Source: Camarhynchus parvulus (Eukaryota; Chordata; Aves; Passeriformes; Thraupidae). Taken from it: 64,000 nucleotides of DNA. The notes beneath the pieces are model-generated. The model did not search any database, was not told the origin of the DNA, and saw nothing but the letters and a program-made list of their open reading frames with translations. The DNA is taken from the NCBI RefSeq assembly GCF_901933205.1, contig NC_044574.1, positions 16,725,733-16,789,732 of the forward strand. Direction: 5' to 3'. Position 1 is the stretch's first letter; the number at the start of each line of letters is the position of its first letter. The translations under genes were made by a program, and so were the position numbers. Of the stretch, positions 36,985 to 51,130 are shown piece after piece.

Positions 36985-37090
36985 CAGGGCCAGCCCTTCT
37001 CTCCAAGCCTAGGAAAATCACCAGTAGCAAAGTGACATCCAAAAGGCCACACATTGAGTTGGTGATGGAGCCAAGATTGCAAACATGGGA
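36985..37090 (-). repeat. MIR-like SINE relic, core
   Basis: Plus-strand AAAGTGACATCCAAAAGGCC, then ACACATTGAGTTGGTGATGG and AGCCAAGATT, mirrors the reverse complement of the MIR core ('AGTGACTTGCCCAAGGTCACACAGCTAGTTAGTGGCAGAGCCGGGATT'). The order and spacing fit; divergence is high. Confidence 0.6.
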
Positions 37091-40000
37091 TATCTTTGTG
37101 TGTTTATTTTCATTCTCCCAGAATAAAACTTAAAAGAAAGCCTAAAAACTGAAAACTTTGCTTTGGAAGGGATGAGTAACCATGAGACAAAACTTTCTCT
37201 TCCACAAAACACTGGAAGAAATTCAACAAGTTTTAGCCTATGTCTGTTTTGAAGCAGAGGAGGATGTCAAGATTATACATAAGCGCTTTTTCTAGCTGAA
37301 CCTAAAATAGGAGAGCATAGGTAATGTGGGAAAGAATTTGACAAAGAGTCTCAAATTTGAATTGTTTGAAACCTATCTGCATGCTCGAAGTGTTTGTGCT
37401 GGTATTTCACTTTTCAGTACTTTACAAATCTATTGAGCCAGCATCATTGTCATGCTAGGAGAGTGTTTAGGAATGCATTGCAACGACATTATGTTATGAA
37501 TACTTTTGTACCAGTTCCATTTTGGTCTCAAAATGTGCATTTAATTGGAAAGGTGCTGTTGCTTGCAGTACAATCCTTGTAGCAAATACACTTTCATAAA
37601 TGTCAAATAAAGATATGAGATGATGTGTCTACAAAATGAATAGAACACATTGAGTTACTGTGGCAGAGCCTTTCATTAATCACTACTGAGAGATAGTTAA
37701 TTAATGTTTTAGTGCCAGTGCTGCATTTGTAAGAAGATGCAGCATATGCAAGTCAATGTCTCGAGACCCCACACCCACAGTGTTCCAAGACAGATACAAG
37801 AAGAGCAGCTCTAGGCAGTCTGAAGGCAGAGGTTGCCCCTACCACATTCATTCAATCACCCAGTGGTTGCAGTCTGTTTGGTAGGGAAGGGCACCTTGTC
37901 AGTGGCATGTGTCCTGCAGGCAGTCCCCTGTCACGTTCATTACTGTTGACAGCACTAGCGAGTGCCCTTGTGCTAACGAGAGGGCAGGTAGTTGGCTCCC
38001 AGGCATCAGCACGCTGCGCTGCAGGAGGGATCCCTGCTCCCCAGTGCTGACAGCTTCTGTGCAGGGCATTTTGTCAATGTTACTGACATCTTGCCTTTTA
38101 GGAGTACATCTGGTGTTTGGGAGAATGCTGAAGAGTCGTCGTATTCTGGGAAGCTGCCTGATGGGTAATGAATAATCACAGTTAATAACCCAATGCTTCC
38201 CAGGCATTTTTTAACATGTAGGTTCCATATACAATAAAGAAGTCATTAATATCCTATTAAAAAATTCTCAGACAAATACAAGGATACGATAAGGTCTTCT
38301 TTATAATTATCAATCACTACTGCTTTGCCCTTGGAAGCCAGCCCAGCTCCAGCTGCCTTTTGCTTTCCTTGCTCTTCTCTCACAGCTTTGGCCAACTTCT
38401 ATTGAGCCCTTAAATTTTAACTCCCGAGACCCCTCTATGTTTTCTAATGGAAATGCTATGGCTTGGCAATACCCTGCTGTACATCTCCATGGCCCTTTCA
38501 TAAGTTTGCAAATTCTCCAAGTCAGAAAACACAGTGAAGTTCTGTTTGTTACTCTCAGGTGACCTTTCAAATGGGCTTTCAGAGACAAATCTTTCCCTCT
38601 AGCTTGTGTTTTTTCTTCCCTGAAGTCAGAGTCAGGGGCTGTGTAATGATGACATTAGCATATCCTGCAAGTGCTATCAGCTAAGGCAGAAAGGCAGGGG
38701 AAAGGGAAAGAACAGCTCTACAGTCCTGAATGCGTCTCTCACATGCTCCTGGATAGGTGGGTCTAAGTTAAACTGTTTTGCTTAGGTCAAACTAAATTGA
38801 AGGGATTTTTGTGTTTACTAAAATAATTTGAGCCTAATTAATGCCCTGTAGGTCAATTCATGTAAGTTTACTTTCCATACTCATATCAACCTGAGATGTG
38901 CTGCTTAAAAATGGACCATTTGGGGAAAAAAAACCCAAACACATAAATGAAGCTTTCAAACTGGTAGAAAATTAAATCCATGACTCTCCCTTTGTATTAT
39001 TTGGAGAATTAAATAACTTTGAAAAGTACAGACAGTCAAATCAATGTTGTCCTGAAGTTTGCAGGGATGAGAATTATTCATAGAAACTGTAAGCTCATGT
39101 ATTATCAGAATGAATACCCCAGTTATTATTAGCTCAACACAAAAATCCTTTAGTGAAATCTCCAAACATGGGAAGATAAAAACAGTAACCTTAGATCTTT
39201 ATGTAGACAATAAAGCAAGATTATGATTTGGTTTATCATTCTCCTGCCTTCAGTTTTTTTTTTTTCCCCAGCAGAAACAGTTGGGAGTGGGAATCCTGCT
39301 CTGTACACAGTGTATGACGAGAGTTAGCCATGTAAGAAATATTAGCTGATGGAAAGATGCAAGGTGACTGGCATGATGGTATTTGGGCTTTTTTAGCAGA
39401 GGAATTTAGGGTCTTGAAAGGTAGGCACCATTTTTAGAAGTGTTTTGAGGCTCTTGATGAGTCTGAACATGGTACTGAAACTTCATTTCCTAATTCCAAC
39501 TACTAAACAGTATGTCTCACTTTGCTTATGGCCCATAGGGGCTGGACACCTTCAACTCTGTAAGACTTCTTTTCTTCTCCAGAAAGTATCTGTTTGGAGT
39601 TAAAATTCAATGAATTTGTTCAAAAAGCAACAGTCTGGCTTGTCAGATATAGATATGACAGCTGGATTGAAATGAAGACTCTCCCCCACCACAGTAACTA
39701 TGTAAGGGATATTGCATTCCTACACTCCTCTCTCCCACCAATACCTATTTCTTTACAAGTTCAGTAGACAGTTCACTGTTACTTGGTCAAAAATTTCTTT
39801 CCCAAATTGTGTCCTTGATCTTGTGTTATAATCTGCTGGCTTTTGTTTTTTTGCCTTTTTTTTCCCTAATGTGTTATAATGTTTACTTCATATGTAGAGT
39901 AATACATATAATAGATGAATTTGGACATTACTAGCCTGAAACTTCCTGCAGATTAGTCATGAAGCTTCCTGGGCACATTGCTTTCTGTGCAAATGAAAAA

Positions 40001-43000
40001 AAAAAGAAAAAATCAAAAGCATAAACATCTTTCAAAACAAAAGTTTGTAAATATCATAAAAGTGGTGTTATAAATCTGAGTATAGGAAATATCTGTGAAA
40101 TACTTTCTTCAGTGTTCACTGACTTGTGTCAGCTTAGCAGTGTCTGTTGTCTTCTATCAAGCTGTACTGCACTAAGGTTGGTTGCTGTAACCCCAAATGA
40201 CCTGTAAACATCAATTTTGTTCAGAAGCACAATCATCTTTTGTCTCATTTGTACTTTTGTTGCTTTTTCAGTAATTGTGCAGGCACAATCAAGGAATTAT
40301 GGTGTACTATGTTCAACTTCAGAGGCACAGCAAGGATGGCTGGTCTTAGCCATGCAGCTTTATTAGCTTTATGGAATGTCTTGTCTTTTTGTGTATCTTG
40401 AAAAATTGTCAGAAAAAAGGAATTGCATGTTGAAATCATTGTGAAGGTGTCCACCAGGGTGACTGGAGCATAAACATGAGAGAAGTTTATTCAGCAGGAC
40501 ATAACAAGAGAATCTGGAAAGTATTGTGTACGTATGGGGGAAAAATAAAATAGCAAAAGATAGTTTGAAAAAGCTTTCCTTGGTGTAACTGGCTCCCACC
40601 AGGGTGTGATGAGCTCCTGTTCAAGGAAGAGGAGGGGTGGTCTACACCTGGAATCAAAAAGTAAGCTACATAGAGTCTGCTGATAGTTCCTGGGCCTGAT
40701 TCTGAGAGACTTAGGGATGCAGTAATTGAATCAGCATTGCCTTTTTCTAGTATTATTTACTGTTCTGGATTTGACTCATTTTGTTTAGTGTGTGTTGAAT
40801 TAATGAGATAGTGACATGTTGAGGGAGTACTCTTGTCATTGGATGCCTCACTCCTGATCCTCTCGATCCCTTGTTTTATCCTGGTTCCCTCCTACCTAAC
40901 AGTGCAGCAACCACAAATCAGCCTGTCTGCCTTGTACCCAAATAGTTGCGATGGTTGTGCTTGGAGACAGGTACTGTGGGATATTTCATCTAATCAGTTG
41001 GTGGGTATAATATAGATCTAAATGTATTAGAAGAATTCCTCTGTGTCTGATGTCTTAGGCAGATAATGTTCCTTAATCAGTCCATGGGCTAACTAATACT
41101 ATCCAGTCTGATTTGTTCAATTCTCTATTTATAAATTGAACATAGAAAATTAACAAAACATATTATGCAACACATATTCCATTTATGCTCATAATCTCTG
41201 TTATGTTAATACCAATTTACTAGATTGGGATAATGAGAAAAGATAACTGTTTGTGAGGTCACTGGCAATTTGATTTCCCTTATTATAAACAATTCTTTTT
41301 CCAGTTTTCTTCACTTCATGCTTTTAACCATCTAGATGATTTTTATGATTTTGTTGTTTCTTTAGTAGTTGCGTAATATAAGCTGGCACATATATTTAGT
41401 GGATATGTACATATACACCCACCAAATAATTTATTATAACAAATCTAGGCATTAGTTCAACAAGTCCAGTAATGATGGCAGTGTGAAAACTGGTCTTTCA
41501 TTCTTGCACTGGACTGGAGAATCAAAGTGATGTGTTTACATCAATGTGCAATCCCATGATTGTTATTAGGGGAAGTACAAACCACTTTAAATAAACAATG
41601 TGTCTGGAAATTCTATATACTAGAATTACTTAGATAAATACCTTTATATTGCATTTAATCCTACAATGCCAGAGACCCTTCATGTCTTTATGGTCCTTTC
41701 TGGAAAATATAATTAAAATATATTATCATTAATATATTCATAATATATATGGAATTCCTATATCTGGTTGAGAATATAAATAATTTTTTAGTAGACTTGA
41801 GTGTATGACACCACATTTTGGATATGTTTATTAAGTTTTTGCATAATTCAGTCTTTTTGTCTATTTAAATTCCAGATGATTGCAGTTTTACCTAAGTAAA
41901 GATAAATTCTGACCATAAGAGTTCCTTTGTTACTTGCCATAGGCAGTTTTTTTCATCTTCATCATTCAAATGACTTATCTAAGCATATGAAACTATTACA
42001 ACACAGACCATACACAGATTCAGACTTTATAATACAGGAGTATCATGGGAAGGGAGCCCTCTGATCCTAAAAAGACAACTTTTAGATGCATTTGGTTTTC
42101 ACATTGATAGCAAAAAAAATTATGGCCGAAATTCTGAAATACTGGGAGCTTTTCTCTTTCAGTGTTTAGAGACTCATAAGTGTTATTCCCTGTGTGTTCA
42201 GTTAGGGCATAGCTAGAGCAAATAATTCTGGCTGCAGCAGCTCTGGGTTAAACCAGAAGTAACCGCTCCCTCAGTGCTGCAGGTTTAACTATTTAGCTAC
42301 TCACTACAGCCCATTCTCTGGCAAGTGGGTTGAAAAGTTGCCTTTCATCATCAGTGTTCACAGATTTGTTGATGCTGGGGTTCATGCTGTTCCCTCCTCT
42401 GGGCTGTCACCTCACCTGTCCATGCCAAAAGCAACACATTTGCCCTGCATTGGTGCAATGCACGCTGTCATGAAGCTGCTGCAACACTCATCAGCACCAT
42501 GACCCAGACAAGAACAAGAACAGACCAGATACTCTTGGGTCTGGCTATTCAGATCACTGCTGAGTGTTACTGGGTTTGGAGATTTTGAGAAAAAAAGGGG
42601 CTTTGGATTCCTTTTTTTCTCCTGATATGTGAAGAATAGTTTAGATATTCTTCTAAAACAGCATTTTTGATAACAAATTTTATTAAACAGTCCTCTTACA
42701 ACTTGGTCTTGAAGGAAATGGTATCTTGTGAATAGCAAGCAACACTTTGGGACAAAGTAGAGCTGTATTTAGACGTTAAAAAAACACTATCCAGAACACA
42801 GGAAAGGAATGGCAGATGATTTTAGTTATAGGAAAGGATTAAGCCGAGTGCACACTGAGGCAAGAAGAGTTCTGATTTCGGGGGCAGGGCAGATTGCCAG
42901 GTGGAGTGTGTAACTGAGATTAAGAAAGGAAAAATAAGGAATGAAAAATTTCAGTATTTATATTAAGGTTGGGATACAGAAAGCAAAGGAAGAATGCCAA

Positions 43001-46000
43001 AGCAGTGCAATGTTAAGGGCAATCTTCAATAATGCAGGAGAGCAGTTAGATGTCATTTCCCTCCCCTGTACTGTAGGGTCACTACCATGGCCTTAGATTA
43101 ATTCTTTTCTTTCTTTTTGCTGCATTTCTTTGGACAAGAAAATCTCTTTTCGGGCCTGCAAGGATAAATAAGGTGAAGATTATAAGGAAGACAAATACTT
43201 GAATAGCAAGGCCAATATGAGTAACTTCTACACACAGGAAAAAAAAAAGGATCCATCAACAGAGCTTGAAGTGAAATCCAACCTGCAGATATCTATTTCC
43301 AAATTTAGCAGTGCAGCTGAGTCTAGCTGGATAATATGGATCTGAAATATATAAGAAGGTAAATTTCGGTCAAAAATCAGAGGAGATACATCAGTGTGAT
43401 GCTGACTTTAAAATATACCTAGAACTATGTTTTCATTATTGAAGATTCCTTATTTGAGAGAGGAGTTGAAGGAAAAATATTTAGAAGAAACAGTGCAATG
43501 TAATTCAAAATAATAAGCAAGTACATTCTGTAATTCATTAATATATAATCTGCCACTAAATCACACACAAAGCAAGTTGAATTTTTCTGTATTAAAAATA
43601 CACTCTTTCATGAAGATAAATATGTCACTATGTTGTGTAAAAAATGATCAGTAGATACAGAAATTAAAAAGAGATTCTCCTCACTTTCTTGTGAGAAGCC
43701 AGAGGGTCTTCATCTCATTGTTATGGAAGCTCCCATGAGATGCTTTTTGTGATCAGCATATTCACAGTCCCTTTGGGATAGAATTTTTATTAGAAAAAGT
43801 ATTGCAGCATTTGAAATCAGAAATAAAAAATTTATAACAGGGTTTATGAGTAGAACATGAATCTCTAGTGAATACAAGTACACAGAGAAGTGAATTTATA
43901 ACAAACTGTATAAAGAAGTTCTCTCTTGAATACTTAACACACTCTGCTAAGTTTTGTAAGTAAACCTTTTTGTATTAAATTCCAAAGTCAAGGGATCAAG
44001 CTGACCTCTAAGACCTAACCTTCCACTATATCTGTGAAATATCGATTAACCATCTGGGCCTTGACTCAGCAAAGTATTTCAGCGTGAATTTAACTTTTAA
44101 AATTCTTCTCTGAGCTCCAGTAAGAACAGCATAATGCAGAATCCTGTTTATTGAACAAGGTGGTAAGTATTAATTTAATCTGTTTACTTTTGACATTTTG
44201 AAGAAAGAAGTGCTGATAACCACTTTTGATGCCAAGATTTTCTTTTCAGACTATTTGTAATAAGTCCTATGGCCCGTCTTTCATAAATAGTTAGTCAAGC
44301 ATACATCCTTAAATGAGTACCTTCTGAAAATCAATAAAACTGCGCATCTAAATAAGCATGAGAAATTACTTGTTCAAGCATACTTCAATGATGAAGATGT
44401 AAATCCATATAAGGAGTTAAAATGTGTACAAAAAGAGACTGTTCCTCTCTTTACATATTACCTCTAATTCTGTAAAAAATAGAATATATTCTGTATCTAA
44501 ATAACTATAGGTATAGAAACTGTCTCTTCCTGGCAATATGCATTGGAAGAAAAGTGTTAATGGAAAAGGCAGAAAATAATCTGCAAAAAGATTATCCTGA
44601 CAGTTACGGATGACAAAATTGTCAGAAGAGCTTGAATAAAAATTAATTATGAATAAATTATATAACTAATTATAATACATTACATTCTATACAATTTTAT
44701 ATGCTATATTGTATAATTATATTATTACAAGATTAATAAAATATTATTAAGTTTCATATTTCTCCCCAGTAGTATTATGCTTACATTGGCCACCTGCTGA
44801 ATTTTCTCAGTGTTCCTCGGTTCCCTATACTGTACATCTAAGAAAAATTTCTTCCATTATGGAAATCAATACCAAAATGCTAATTACCAGCAGTGGAGAC
44901 AGGATTTTGCCCTGGATGAAAAACTGCATCTGAGGCAGATTTAAGTCCTGTCCCTGGGAAAAGAAAATAGGGAAACTGTTTCTGGGGCTCACAGTAAGGC
45001 TAACACCTCATGAGCAGATGACCCCATGCTTAGGCTTTCATAAACATCCAGCTACACTGTTAAAAGGAAAATCAAGATATACGGAGCCAGATGTGCTGAT
45101 GACATGAACTAGCAGCTGCTTTGGAGTCTGAACTGCCATAACAGATAAAATCTGTCCCATGGAGGTTAGCACAACTGACCTCTGCATGTGTGTGGCTCAA
45201 AGTTCTCAGTGGTGAAGCCATCAAAGAAAGCAGGCAGAGCAGCAAGAGTCAAACCCAAAAGAGAACATGGTGCATATTCTCAGCCTTCTCTCACTTTTCT
45301 GATTCCTTCCCTCTGAATGGCACAATAAAAATTATTTTAAAAAGCAGCATGGTTAGGAAATGCAGAAGAAAAGAGCAGCACAGTAAATTTTACATAATTT
45401 TAATATATTTAGTTTGAGTTACTTGTGGCTGAAACAAGAAAAGTGCTAAAAATACAGGGCTAGGAAAAGTAATTAGGAACTGTGCTTATGTTACTGAAGA
45501 AAATATTACCCCAGCCACTGTATGCTCACCTACTGAAAGTAAAGGATGTCTCACATCATGACATTACCATACAGCAGTAGGTATTTATTTTTGCACTGGT
45601 GTTTTTGGTTTTGAATTGAGGTAATTTCAGTTCTATTGAGGGTGAAACTTAAAAAGGTTGGCAAATGAGCTATTTCAGTGAAAGAAATCATAAGTTCTTT
45701 TGCTATGCAAACCTCTTGATTGTAAACACCTCTGGGAGAATTCTGTAATTCTTTCTGGTCAGATGGTAAATACCATAAAAATCAGCCTCTCACAGTGTTT
45801 TTCTGCTCTGACTTGCTTGTGGTCCCAAAGAAATCTCAAAAGAGCAAAATGAATAAGCAAACAGACTAAAATCTTTAGACATCAGTTACAATTTCCATGA
45901 GATTAATTTAGAAGACGTATTTGGTGTGTGGAGGGTAAATTGCTGTTTTGGCTCTAGTATTTACTAGTAATGGAAAGGAGAATTTATGGACTTTCGGAGT

Positions 46001-46124
46001 CCTAAGGCTGATTCTGAAGGTTTTTGAGTAGCTATTAATGGATCTTGTACACAACATGCATGAGTTTCTGATTTTTTTTAACAGACATCTTTACAGCTAA
46101 AAATTCCTTTCTAGAGAAGAAAAT
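37091..46124. other. long unique stretch without recognised genes
   Basis: About 9 kb. It contains a GC-richer patch with several CpGs at about 37740-38170 (open frames on both strands, no recognised product), a T run followed by CCCCAG at 39251-39270, and AT-rich DNA at 41700-41780 and 44640-44760. Open frames at 38310-38588 and 42412-42738 (minus) match no family I know. Confidence 0.5.
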
Positions 46125-46203
46125 CATCCCCCCATGGCAGGAGAGTCAGAACTCGATGGTTTTTAAGGTCCCTTCCAACCCAAAAGATCATATGATTCTA
46201 TAA
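46125..46203 (+). repeat. CR1 LINE 3' terminus
   Basis: AACTCGATGGTTTTTAAGGT, then CCCTTCCAACCCAAAAGATC and ATATGATTCTATA, match the last ~80 bases of CR1. A very short, 5'-truncated copy on the plus strand. Confidence 0.88.
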
Positions 46204-49200
46204 TAAGGAATTTTGGGACAGTCCCTCAATTCAAATGGATAGGTGCCTCTATCATTACAGCTCCTCTGAGCAGTGGCCAGAATCTATATTTTGATTCATT
46301 CTTCAGTTGTTTCCTTTCTCTTCTGTAATCCACAGTTTAGCCTCTGCTGTGCTGGTTTATATTTATTCTGCAGAATGGCTAAACATTCTAATCCTAAAAG
46401 AAATCTCCCCATTCTCAACCAAGCTCTGTGCCAGAGAGGTAAGTCATGAAATAATATACCTTTGCACAGAAGCCAAACATGTGGCAACCACCTGAGAAAG
46501 GGGGCTATGAAAGCAAAAGCATGTCTTGCTACTGTAACAAGAGCGTTAAAATATTACAGTTGCCTTCTTGCCTGTAAAAAATAATGCAGGTTTGAGCAAT
46601 ACCCTACAGTAAATAGTTGCTTATTTTCCCATGGAAGTTTTATAACTTTCCTTTGTTTATGACTTCAAAGACCCTATTTGCTTACTTTCCCAGTGTTTTC
46701 ATATCCTATAATTTGTAGAATAAAATGAGATTTTTTTGCTTAATGCAGTTAATAATGCCTTGCTAAAAAGGATAATATCTATACTTTTAGTGCAATATTC
46801 ATGTTTTTAAAGCAATATGGATGAACGTACCCTTTAAGTTGATTTCAGTGTTATTAAGGATTACATATTACATTAACATGTCTCTAAGCATCCTGTAACT
46901 CAAATAAATTTCTGGTATTGAGACTATAACCTGGTCTGAAAAGAGTGCTCATTCCCTAAATCTTATGATATCTCATGGGTAAATTTAATGAAGAACTTTC
47001 ATAATTAGCACTATGTATGTGAAGCAAAGTATGACTACATTGCTGCATGTTGAACTGCTATAGGCATATCCTGTTACATTGCTATCTCTTTGTGTTGTGA
47101 CAGAAGCAGAGGTGTACTAAACTGACCAGGATGATTTTTGAGGATCACATGATTTAATTTGTATTCTGATTACAATTCTCTGTTGATTCATGAACTGATT
47201 GACCCTTAGAGTTTTTTCTACCTTTTGTTTTCCTGCTTGTATTTTGAATTAAAATCTTAAAATCAGCTAGACAAAAGAAAATATTTGTACTGCTCAGACA
47301 AAGCCTAAAAAATAGTAATATTGGTATCAGTCATAGCAGCAATATTGCAAGCAGTAATACTAATTCCATTAATGTGGAAACCTGCTTTAGTACATGAACT
47401 ATTTCTTTGCCTGCTGTCACCTAAAAATAATCTATGAACACCGATTGGTGCTGATCAGTGAGAAATCTGATACAGAAAGATTCTTGATGGCTCAAGAAGG
47501 AAGTTTGAATATTTCAATAGAAAAAAATGTAATAAATAGTAGGCACTCTTTCTAATATGGTCTTTCTAAGACCTGAAAGCAGCAGCAAAGCATTAGGCAA
47601 TCAAATGCCCTAATTACAGTTAGGGCATTTCCTTCTACTCTTAGACAACATCCTTCTTTCAACAATTCAACTCATTACTTCCTGTCTTGTGTAAATGGAC
47701 ATGAACAACTAATTAGATGTTAATGCTGATATTGGTAGAGGATGTTCTGAGCTCCTGTCTAGGTGATTTTATACCTACTTCTCTCTTCTTTGGAGTGCTT
47801 AGGTATCCATTCAAGGGTCTTTCCTGCATCAGGTTAGGATAACAATCCACAGACTGTATGGAAGAATTTCTTTATGGTTATGAATTCACTTCCCTGTGTC
47901 TCCAGGACCTTTTGCCTCTTCAGGTCATTGCCATGAGCAAAGCAGAAAAATAAGGGGTTGATTTAAATGTTTATAACCTCACAATGATTTCCATAAATAG
48001 CTCACTTCAAATATGTTTAGACATTCTACTCTTGTATAATGGAGCATTTTTTTGTTAGTTTCTGTCTTTTGTTCTTTCATTGGAGACTGTGTTCTTACAG
48101 AGATAGTAAGTCACTAGCATTAAAAGGATGTGGTATATGTGCATGTACAATGAAGATTGGACAATCTGTGTTGAATCCAAAAGGATTCATTTGATGTGTG
48201 AAGAGGATGGATAGGCCTGACTTTAAATGTATTTCCAACTGTGTATGTAAAGTTTTTTTTTTAAAGCCTTTTTCTCTCAAGAAAATAATTGTACCTCATA
48301 AAGCAAGATGGAGAGGACATGGCAAGTATGTAGAAAGAGCACATCATTAATTAAGTCTTCATGGAAGGTTAAGATTTTTTTTTAATGCATGTTTTAAATA
48401 TCATGGTTTTTGTCAAGGGCTGAAATGTAGGGAGAACCACAATATTTAGTTGTAGTATAAAATTTGTACTTTCAACTTTTCAGATTTTCATCTTTCATCT
48501 TTCTGTTTCCCATCTCTTGCATCTTCAGAATGAAAAATTTGTGCATATTCTGTTCTATCTTCACATTTAATTGATACTATGGAAGACATAAATTTACTTA
48601 AAAGATGTGTGGCCAGCAACACAAGGCAGCTTTCCTGAAGACCTGTGCCAAATCAATCAGCTATACAAAAATGAGTTATTAGGCAAAAGGCTGAAATCAA
48701 ACCACTGTTAGTAGAAAGAATACATAAAATACCACTTGGAAACAAACCCAACACCAGCTCCAGCCTCTTTCTAAGTCTAGATACTGTGCAGTGTTCTTTT
48801 AAGCAGACTGGGACAATATTATTTCAAATTTTGACTCAGTTCAGAAAGTGTGTATGTATGGGAAGGGATGGTTTCTCATATTGTTCTACTTTGTTTATAT
48901 TTTTTGGTTTTCTGCCTGATTGATAATATGAAATTTGAGATTTTTAATGTCCATATGAATTTCTTATTACTAGTGATAAGATAAACAGAAAATGTAATTT
49001 CTTTGAAAAGTTGGAGACTTTCATTGTACACAATAAAACATGCTGTCAGTACTTATCATCCTTAGCATCTGTTTAAATTATTACAACATGTCCTATGTAG
49101 ACAGAAGAATTGTAGCTTTTTATTTTTAATGGAAAAACTGGGGGAAGGTATTATCTCTTGTTCATTATCTCTTAATTAGCCCTGTAAAAGTGAGAAACTT

Positions 49201-50474
49201 CATGTATTCAACTGGTATGAAAAACCATATTGGTTATGAACCAATTCCAAATCACAAGTTCCACTTAGGATAATAGCTTAAGAGTAAATCAAACACACGT
49301 GACATAAACAAGTGTTCTTTATTACAAAGGCTTTGAAGTATAACTTGCATCATAAGCCAAATCTAACAAGATGAGCAATTTTGCAGGCCATGAAAGACAA
49401 TATGCTCTTTGTTCATTTTCTTCATTTTGAACAACATTATTTTAAAAATTATATGAGAAAACCCGACTATTACTTAATAAGTTTTTTTGTCCCCTAGTGT
49501 GAGTGTTGAATTGCTCTGAATTGTTTTGTCAGAATTCCAGATGTTAGATATGATATCTGTATGCAGCTAGTCACTAACTTCCATTTGTCCTGTTTTGACT
49601 ATGTCCTCTGCATATTGTTAAGTGACGCATCTCCTCTAAAGTGCAGAAAATCTTAGATCTGTATCTCTGCTCCTGGGAACTTGCTATAAATATACTTGTG
49701 TTATGTTGTCTTGAAGTTTTCTCATCTAGTCTGCAACAAAGATAATAGGCAGTCAATATTCAGCATTTAAGCTGGGGAAAAAAGTAAAAATTCCTTGGTT
49801 AAGCAGTCAATAAGGTTAAAAAACTCAGAGATTCAATGTTGAAATGTTTTAAACTCTCTGGCTGTGGAAGGAGTATGACAGCAGATGTATGTTGCCTGCA
49901 TGCCATTAATTTTATATTTCCTTGCTTTCAAACATTTGTTTGCTTGAGTAGAAGCTTCCTCTTGAATGGCCAGGCTTTCCAGACTTAAAATTTGTGAGGT
50001 CTGTGAGTTCGTGTTTTATTTGTGCTGCAATATCCTTTTAAGGCCTTTTCCAAAGAGGTTAGTTTCATGTCTGTTAATAATTTTTCTTTGCGTGACTGAA
50101 GCTAAGAATCACCATTCCAATGCAGTGTGAAAAATGTGGCTATGTTTATTATTAACAACACTATCTTACGAGATAATCTTGTTAAAAATGCAAGTCACAC
50201 CAGTGCACAAGATTTTCTTCTTGAAAAACTTTATTTCCTCTGATGCTTTTTCATCTTATGGGACTACCTTATACTCTCACTTTATAAATTACTGTTAAAT
50301 TATGCAGAGGAACTTGTAGACAGGTTTACTGAAAAGTAAATTTTGCTTAATAATCAGTTCTGTAACAGCTTTTATGAAAACTGGGAAAACATACTTTGTG
50401 CATGACAATGATGAGACACAGAAAAACTCCCAAAGTTGTAGGTGTAAAGGGAATCACATAGCCTAGGAGAATTA
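46204..50474. other. unique non-coding DNA with one hairpin
   Basis: A perfect 11-bp-arm hairpin lies at 47603-47630. No gene or repeat family recognised otherwise. Confidence 0.5.
47603..47630. repeat. inverted repeat, 11-bp arms
   Basis: AAATGCCCTAA at 47603-47613 and its exact reverse complement at 47620-47630 around a 6-base spacer. Seen directly. Confidence 0.95.
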
Positions 50475-51130
50475 GGAGTCCTAATTCCTCCCCTGGTGCA
50501 AGACCCTGCATTTGCTTTTGCTGAATTCAAAAGGGTTCCTTTCTGCCCATCTCTCCAACATGCCCAGGTCCTTCTGATGGGTTGCACAGCACTCAGGGAT
50601 GTTGTTCACTCCTCCCAGCTTTGTGTTGTCAGTGAACTTGCTGAGGAAGCATCTGGACCTTCATCCCAGTCACTGATTAAGAAGTTAAACAATAGTGGGC
50701 CCTTGGGGGACCCCACTCATGACAGGCCTCCGCGTCATTACCTGATTATGACCCTCTGGGATCTGCTGTTCAGCCAGGTCTCAATTCACCTCACTCCCCA
50801 CTCATCCAACCCCACTTCCTGAGTTTGTCTATGAGGATGCTGTGGAAACAGTGCTGAATTTAAGGTAGACAATGTCCACAATTCTTCACTCACCCATCCA
50901 GGTGATTTTTTCATTCTAAAAGGCAATCTGGTTGGCCAGGTATGATTTACCTCCAATGAATGTATGCTGACTACTATTAATCACCTTCTTATAATCCTCC
51001 TGGCTAGAGATGGCCTCCAGAATGAGGCCACTGCCACCTCTGTCACCTTTCCAAGTATTGAGGTGAGGCTGACTGGCAGGTCAGTCTGTGTTCTTCTTCT
51101 TGCCTTTTTGAAGACTGGGGGGAAATCCGC
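50475..51130 (-). pseudogene. CR1 LINE reverse-transcriptase segment, inactivated
   Basis: Read right to left on the minus strand, the segment follows CR1 ORF2 reverse transcriptase. A PVSLTSILGKV-like block (near 51060) is followed by SQHTFIGGKSYLANQIAF (near 50940), a block for 'VDxVYLxFS' (near 50870), SGVPQGP-type residues (near 50705), then the catalytic loop and a KLGGVNNIPECCATHQKDL block (near 50580-50620). The catalytic FADD motif has become FTDN (codons at 50625-50636). The 'KAFD' part after VYL has lost bases, and frameshifts and stops are present. CR1 ORF2 encodes the endonuclease and reverse transcriptase that copy the element by target-primed reverse transcription; this copy is dead. 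Both ends are truncated: no endonuclease domain and no 3' UTR tail are visible. Open frames at 50372-50822 are by-products. Confidence 0.9.

Noticed and set aside
39251..39270. Pyrimidine tract followed by CCCCAG as a splice acceptor
   Set aside because: No open exon with a donor or protein similarity follows it.
42412..42738. 108-codon minus-strand open frame
   Set aside because: Cysteine-rich but without any ordered motif that I know; treated as chance.
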